Part shown: in pieces, positions 58,086-64,000 of the stretch
Numbering within the stretch: position 1 is the stretch's first letter
Layout: every line of letters begins with the position of its first letter
Source of the DNA: Phocoena phocoena
Lineage: Eukaryota; Chordata; Mammalia; Artiodactyla; Phocoenidae
Direction of reading: 5' to 3'
DNA length: 64,000 nt
Assembly (NCBI RefSeq): GCF_963924675.1
Contig: NC_089236.1
Coordinates: 47,958,500 to 48,022,499, forward strand
Program-made: the position numbers and the translations under genes
Notes under the pieces: model-generated
Database searches by the model: none
What the model was told of the DNA's origin: nothing
The model's input: only the letters and a program-made list of their open reading frames with translations

Positions 58086-61000
58086 ATGGGAATAAGAACA
58101 TACATATTGATAATTCCCTTAAATGTAAATGGATTAAATACTCCCACCAAAAGACATAGACTGGCTGAATGGATACAAAAACAAGATCCATATATATGCT
58201 GTCTACAAGAGACCCACTTCAGACCTAGGGACACATACAGACTGAAAGTAAGGGGATGGAAAAAGATATTCCATGTAAAATGAAATCAAAAGAAAGCTGG
58301 AGTGGCAATTCTCATATCAGACAAAATAGACTTTAAATTAAAGAGTATTAGAAGAGTCAAAGAAGGACACTACACAATGATCAAGGGATTGATCCAAGAA
58401 GAAGATAAAACAATTGTAAATATTTATGCACCCAACATAGGAACACCTCAATACATAAGGCAAATACTAACAGCCATAAAAGGGGAAATTGACAGTAACA
58501 CATTCATAGTAGGGGACTTTAACACCTCACTTTCACCAATGGACAGATCATCGAAAATGAAAATAAATAAGGAAACACAAGCTTTAAATGATACATTAAA
58601 CAAGATGGACTTAATTGATATTTATAGGACATTCCACCGAAAAACAGCAGAATACACATTTTTCTCAAGTGCTCATGGAACATTCTCCAGGATAGATCAT
58701 ATCTTGGGTCACAAGTCAAGTCTTGGTAAATTTAAGAAAATTGAAATTGTGTCAAGTATCATTTCCGACCACAATGCTATGAGACTAGATATCAATTACA
58801 GGAAAAGATCTGTAAAGAGTACAAACACATGGAGGCTAAACAATACACTACTTAATAACGAAGTGATCGCTGAAGAAATCAAAGAGGAAATCAAAAAATA
58901 CCTAGAAATAAATGACAATGGAGACATAAAGACCCAAAACCTATGGGATGCAGCAAAAGCAGTTCTAAGAGGGAAGTTTATAGCAATACAATCCTACCTT
59001 AAGAAACACGAAACATCTCAAATAAACAACCTAACCTTGCACCTAAAGCAATTAGAGAAAGAAGAACAAAAAAACCCCAAAGTTAGCAGAAGGAAAGAAA
59101 TCATAACGATCAAATCAGAAATAAATGAAAAAGAAATGAAGGAAATGATAGCAAAGATCAATATAACTAAAAGCTGGTTCTTTGAGAAGATAAACAAAAT
59201 TGATAAACCATTAGCCAGACTCATTAAGAAAAAAAAGGGAGAAGACTCAAATCAATAGAATTAGAAATGAAAACGGAGAAGTAACAGCTGACACTGCAGA
59301 AATACAAAAGATCATAAGAGATTACTACAAGCAACTCTATGCCAATAAAATGGACAACCTGGAAGAAATGGACAAATTCTTAGAAATGCATAACATGCCA
59401 AGACTGAATCAGGAAGAAATAGAAAATAAGAACAGATCAATCACAAGCACTGAAATTGTAACTGTGATTAAAAATCTTCCAACATAAAAAAACCCAGGAC
59501 CAGATGACTTCACAGGCAAATTCTATCAAACATTTAGAGAAGAGTTAACACCTATCCATCTCAAAGTCTTCCAAAATATAGCAGAGGGAGGAACACTCCC
59601 AAACTCATTCTACAAGGCCACCATCACCCTGATACCAAAACCAGACAAGGTTATCACAAAGAAAGAAAATTACAGGCCAATATCACTGATGAACATAGAT
59701 GCAAAAATCCTCAACAAAATACTAGCAAACAGAATCCAACAGCACATTAAAAGGATCATACACAATGATCAAGTGGGGTTTATTCCAGGAATGCAAGGAT
59801 TCTTCAATATACACAAATCAATCAACGCGATACACCATATTAACAAATTGAAGGAGAAAAACCATATGATCAACTCAATAGATGCAGAGAAAGCTTTTTA
59901 GAAAATTCAGCACCCATTTATGATAAAGTTCCTGCAGAAAGTAGGCATAGAGGGAATTTCCTCAACATAATAAAGGCCATATATGACAAACACACAGTCA
60001 ACATCATCCTCAATGGTGAAAACCTGAAAGCATTTCCACTAAGATCAGGAATAAGACAAGGTTGCCCATTCTCACCACTCGTACTCAACATAGTTTTGGA
60101 AGTTTTAGCCACAGCAATCAGAGAAGAAAAGGAAATAAAAGGTATACATAGAGAATCCTAAAGATGCTACCAGAAAACTACTAGAGCTAATCAATGAATT
60201 TGGTAAAGTAGCAGGATACAAAATTAATGCACAGAGGTCTCTGGCGTTCCTATACACTAATGATGAAAAAATCTGAAAGTGAAATCAAGAAAACACTCCC
60301 ATTTACCATTGCAACAAAAAGAATAAAATATCTAGGAATAAACCTACCTAAGGAGACAAAAGACCTATGTGCAGAAAATTATAAGGCACTGATGAAAGAA
60401 ATTAAAGATGATACAAATAGATGGAGAGATATACCATGTTCTTGGATTGGAAGAATCAACATTGTGAAAATGACTCTACTACCCAAAGCAAACTACAGAT
60501 GCAATGCAATCCCTATCAAACTACCACTGACATTTTTCACAGAACTAAGAAAAAAAAATTCACGGTTTCTATGGAAACACATAAGACACTGAATAACCAA
60601 AGCAATCTTGAGAACAAAAAACGGAGCTGGAGGAATCAGAGTCCCTGACTTCAGACTATACTACAAAGCTACAGTAATCAAGACAGTATGGTACTGGCAC
60701 AAAAACTGAAATATAGATCAATGGAACAGGGTAGAAAGCCCAGCAATAAACCCATGCACATATGGTCACTTTATCTTTGATAAAGGAGGGAGGAATGTAC
60801 AGTGCTGAAAGGACAGCCCCTTCAATAAGTGGTGCTGGGAAAACTGGACAGGTACATATAAAAGTATGAGATTAGAACACTCTCTAACACCATACACAAA
60901 AATAAGCTCAAAATGGATTAAAGACCTAAATGTAAGGCCAGAAACTATCAAACTCTTAGAGGAAAACATAGGCAGAACACTCTATGACATAAGTCACAGC

Positions 61001-61848
61001 AAGATCCTTTTTGACCCACCTCCTAGAGAAATGGAAATAAAAACAAAAATAAACAAATGGGACCTAATGAAACTTCAAAGCTTTTGCACAGCAAAGGAAA
61101 TGATAAACAAGACCAAAAGGCAACCCTCAGAATGGGAGAAAATATTTGCAAATGAACCAAATGACAAAGGATTAATCTTCAAAATTTACAAGCAACTCAT
61201 GCAGCTCAATAACAAAAAACAGACAACCCAATCCAAAAATGAAGAAGACCTAAATAGACATTTCTCCAAGGAAGATATACAGATTGCCAACAAACACGTG
61301 AAGAATGCTCAACATCATTAATCATTAGAGAAATGCAAATCAAAACTACAATGAGATATCATCTCACACCGGTCAGAATGGCCATCATCAAAAAATCTAG
61401 AAACAATAAATGCTGGAGAGGGTGTGGAGAAAAGGTAACACTCTTGCACTGCTGATGGGAATGTGAATTGGTACAGCCACTATGGAGAACAGTATGGAGG
61501 TTCCTTAAAAAACTACAAATAGAACTACCATATGACCCAGCAATCCCACTACTGGGCATATACCCTGAGAAAACCATAATTCAGAAATAGTCATGTACCA
61601 AAATGTTCATTGCAGCTCTATTTACAATAGGCAGGAGATGGAAATAACCTAAGTGTCCATCATCAGATGAATGGATAAAGAAGATGTGGCACATATATAC
61701 AATGGAATATTACTCAGCTGTAAAAAGAAATGAAACTGAGTTATTTGTAGTTACGTGGATGGACCTAGAGTCTGTCATACAGAGTGAAGAAGTAAGTCAG
61801 AAAGAGAAAGACAAATACCATATGCTAACACATATATATGGAATCTAA
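58086..61848 (+). pseudogene. LINE-1 ORF2, endonuclease nearly intact, RT active site deleted
   Basis: ATG 58086. Endonuclease landmarks are NVNGLN (residues 13-18), LQETH (40-44), NIYAPNIGTPQYIRQ, VGDFNTSLSPMDR (Asp codon 58515-58517) and SDHNAMRLD near 58768. Only one lesion lies before the linker: TGA at 58281-58283 replacing a Gly codon in the same frame. The frame then runs to 59258, where an extra A in an A-run (about 59230) shifts it. Further damage includes a stop near 59486 and loss of 56 bases near 60142. That deletion removes the whole FADD reverse-transcriptase motif and breaks the frame. The C-terminal part is open at 60866-61321. Natural stop TAA 61846-61848. Confidence 0.93.
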
Positions 61849-62168
61849 AAAAAAAAAGTGTCATGAAGAACCTAGGGGTAAGACGGGAATAAAGACACAG
61901 ACCTACTACAGAATGGACTTGGGGATATGGGATGGGGGAGGGGTGAGCTGTGATGGGGTGAGAGAGAGGCATGGACATGTATACACTACCACGTAAAATA
62001 GATAGCTAGTGGGAAGCAGCTGCATAGCACAGGGAGATCAGCTCGGTGCTTTGTGACCACCTAGAGGGGTGGGATGGGGAGGGTGGGAGGGAGGGAGACA
62101 CAAGAGGGAAGAGATATGGGAACATATGTATATGTATAACTGATTCACTTTGTTACAAAGCAGAAAAA
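61849..62168 (+). other. LINE-1 copy 5 3' UTR, 3'-truncated
   Basis: Type I 3' UTR with the G-rich tract at 62066-62096 (GGGGTGGGATGGGGAGGGTG and following G-runs). It stops at GTTACAAAGCAGAAAAAAAA, so about 50 terminal bases including AATAAA are missing. Confidence 0.8.
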
Positions 62169-62189
62169 AAAGTAAAAGCATATACATAT

Positions 62190-63105
62190 TAAGAATCAAA
62201 AAATATATATTACAAAGCTACAGTAACCAAAATAATGTAGTACTATTGTAAAACAGACAAATAGATGAACAGAACCAGAAATATATCCTCATATATATGG
62301 TCAACTGATTTTCAACAGGGTGACAAGAATAAACAATGAAAAAAGGATAGTCTCTTTAATAAAGGGTGTTAGGAAAACTGGATATACACATGCAAAAGAA
62401 TCCCTTATCTTACACCATACTCAAAAATCAATTCAAAATTGTCAAAATTGATAAAAGACTTAAATGTAAGATCTGAAACTATTAAAATCCTAGAAGAAAG
62501 CATAGGGAAATTTTTTGTTATCTTGGTAATGGCTTCTTGAAAAGCATAGGCAACGAAAGCAAAAATAGACAAATAGGATTTGTCTACTAAAAAGCTTCTT
62601 CACAGCAAAGGAAACAACCAACAGAATAAAAAGACAACTTACAGAATGGGAGAAAATATTTGCAAACCAAATATCTGAAAAAGAGTTAGTATCCAAAATA
62701 TATAAGGAACTTCCACAACTTAATAGCAAAAAAAATAATAAACTGATTAAAAAACAAATAGAGAGTCTGAAGAAATATTTCTCCAAAGAAGACATACAAA
62801 TGGCCAATAGGTACATGAAAAGGTGCTTAACATTAATAACCATCAGAGAAATCCAAATCGAAACCACAATAAATATTACTTCATAGGTGTCCGAGGGCCT
62901 ATTATCAAAAAGACAAGAAATAACAGTGTTGGCAAGGATGTGGAGAAAAGGGGACCCTTATACACTGTTAGTGGAAATGTAAATTGAGTCAGCTACTGTG
63001 GAAAACAGTATGGACATTCCTCAAAACATTGAAAAAAGAAGCATCATTTATGATCTACCGATCTCACTTCTGGGTATATAGCCAAAGAAATTGAAATCAG
63101 AATCT
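62190..63105 (+). repeat. Ancient L1 ORF2 3' half (L1M-type), left part
   Basis: Sense ORF2 remnant: TACAAAGCTACAGTAACCAA, GATTTTCAACAGGGTGACAA, TTAAATGTAAGATCTGAAAC, GAAATATTTCTCCAAAGAAG, then TTCTGGGTATATAGCCAAAG. Divergence is far greater than in copies 1-5. It is interrupted at 63105/63106 by a young L1 and resumes at 63618. Confidence 0.85.
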
Positions 63106-63617
63106 ATTACTCAGCCATAAAAAGGAACGAGTCTGAGTTATTTGTAGTGAGGTGGATGGACCTAGAGACTGTCATACAGGGTGAAGTAAGTCAGAAAAAT
63201 AAAAGCAAATACCGTATGCTAACACATATATATGGAATATAAAAAAAAAAATGGTCATGAAGAGTCTAGGGGCAAGATGGGAATAAAGATGCAGACGCAC
63301 TAGAGAATGGACTTGAGGATATGGGGAGGGGGAAGGGTAAGCTGTGACAAAGTGAGAGAGTGGCATGGACATATAAATACTACCAAACGTAAAATAGATA
63401 GCAAGTGGGAAGCAGCCACACAGCACAGGGAGATCAGCTCGGTGCTTTGTGACCACTTAGTGGGGTGGGATAGGGAGGGTGGGAGGGAGGGAGATACAAG
63501 AGGGAAGAGATATGGGGACATATGTATATGTATAACTGATTCACTTTGTTATAAAGCAGAAACTAACACACCCTTGTAAAGCAATTATACTCCAATAAAG
63601 ATGTTTAAAAAAAAAAA
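63106..63617 (+). mobile_element. 5'-truncated young LINE-1 (ORF2 end plus type I 3' UTR) nested in ancient L1
   Basis: It begins in the last ORF2 codons (ATTACTCAGCCATAAAAAGG) and has the stop and type I 3' UTR (AGTGGGAAGCAGCCACACAG; G-rich 63462-63491), AATAAAG at about 63596 and A11 at 63607-63617. The sequence on both sides is the same ancient L1. No target-site duplication is evident, and a few host bases seem lost. Confidence 0.92.
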
Positions 63618-64000
63618 GATATATAACAAGAACATTGCCATGCTCATTGTGGCATTATTCACAATAGCCAAGACACATGGAAGCAACCTAAATGTTCATT
63701 GTGAATGAATGGATAGAGAAACTATGTTATTTACATATAATGGAATATTAACATGTACATATAATGGAACAATATTATAATGACAGAAGGAAATCTTGTC
63801 ATTTGCAGAAACACAGATGAATCTGTAGGATATTATCCTAAGTGAATAAGCCAGACACAGGACAAATACTACAAGAGTTCATTTATATGAGGCATCTGAA
63901 CTAGTCACACTCATAAAAGCAGAGAGTAGAATGGTGGTTACCAAGGGCTGGGGGAGTGGGGAGGAGTGGGGAGGTATCGGTCAAAAGGTACAAGTTTTGG
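63618..64000 (+). repeat. Ancient L1 (L1M-type), right part, runs off the window
   Basis: Resumes with CTCATTGTGGCATTATTCAC and AATAGCCAAGACACATGGAA (the old ORF2 end). It continues into the old 3' UTR AGCAGAGAGTAGAATGGTGG, TTACCAAGGGCTGGGGGAGT. A short tandem duplication with the unit TACATATAATGGAA occurs at 63732-63770. Confidence 0.85.

Larger units (their letters stand above)
57325..62168 (+). mobile_element. LINE-1 copy 5, 5' truncated in ORF1
   Basis: It starts within the ORF1 coiled-coil/RRM junction immediately after the A-tail of copy 4. It has the ORF1 remainder, a complete but mutated ORF2 and most of a type I 3' UTR. It ends abnormally at GCAGAAAAAAAAG (about 62161), before the usual AATAAAG signal. 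Sequence is closest to copy 1. No target-site duplication found. Confidence 0.92.

Noticed and set aside
56468..62168. Tandem segmental duplication explaining the L1 chain
   Set aside because: The adjacent copies have different 3' UTR types, different truncation points and different lesions, so they are independent elements and not copies of one unit.

Overview
This window is mammalian nuclear DNA and almost certainly cetacean (whale, dolphin or porpoise). The main evidence is eight tRNA-Glu-derived CHR-type SINEs. Six are the young short form that begins GGGCTTCCCTGGTGG and carries a GGTTCG(A/T)GCCC B box, and two are an older long form. There is also one CHR-1-type SINE and several LINE-1 lineages of cetartiodactyl type. 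No bacterial, viral or organellar genes were seen. I could not support any intact protein-coding host gene, tRNA, rRNA or CRISPR array, so the window reads as a gene desert or the inside of a very long intron.

Layout: 1-3596 is the 3' part of a young LINE-1 whose ORF2 is broken by one inserted A. From 3597 to about 39600 is mostly unique AT-rich DNA with scattered fossils. These are MIR and L2 fragments, two hAT-type DNA transposons (a 189-bp MER5A and a MER58-like copy), 5'-truncated LINE-1 3' ends (one with a 5' inversion), CHR SINEs with clear target-site duplications, and microsatellites. The longest stretch with almost no recognisable repeats is 28021-32230, which holds a motif-rich block at 29060-29520 that is a candidate conserved non-coding element. 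At 36940-37920 there is an exon-like patch, a 131-codon open frame of unknown identity, a pair of complementary CA/TG microsatellites, and a perfect 22-bp-arm AT-rich palindrome.

From 39623 to 44310 lies a second LINE-1. It is 5' truncated in ORF1, heavily mutated, and carries a 205-bp nested insertion that resembles a much older L1 family. From 44324 to 50321 is unique DNA with L2 and MIR fossils and one young SINE inserted into an L2. From 50426 to 62168 are three LINE-1 copies head to tail: one essentially full length with its 5' UTR, a short 3' fragment of another lineage, and a 4.8-kb copy. These are followed by an ancient L1 that is itself interrupted by a young L1 3' fragment, up to the window end.

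The only protein-coding-like sequence is LINE-1 ORF1 (RNA-binding chaperone) and ORF2 (endonuclease plus reverse transcriptase). These two proteins copy LINE-1 RNA into target DNA and also mobilise the CHR SINEs. Every ORF2 here is disabled, each by different lesions. I found no new biological system. The items most worth checking are the nested L1M-like insert inside a younger L1, the twin-primed L1 with two A-tails, the L1 chain, the palindrome, the 131-codon frame and the candidate conserved block. Repeat family names come from recalled consensus patterns and were not searched.
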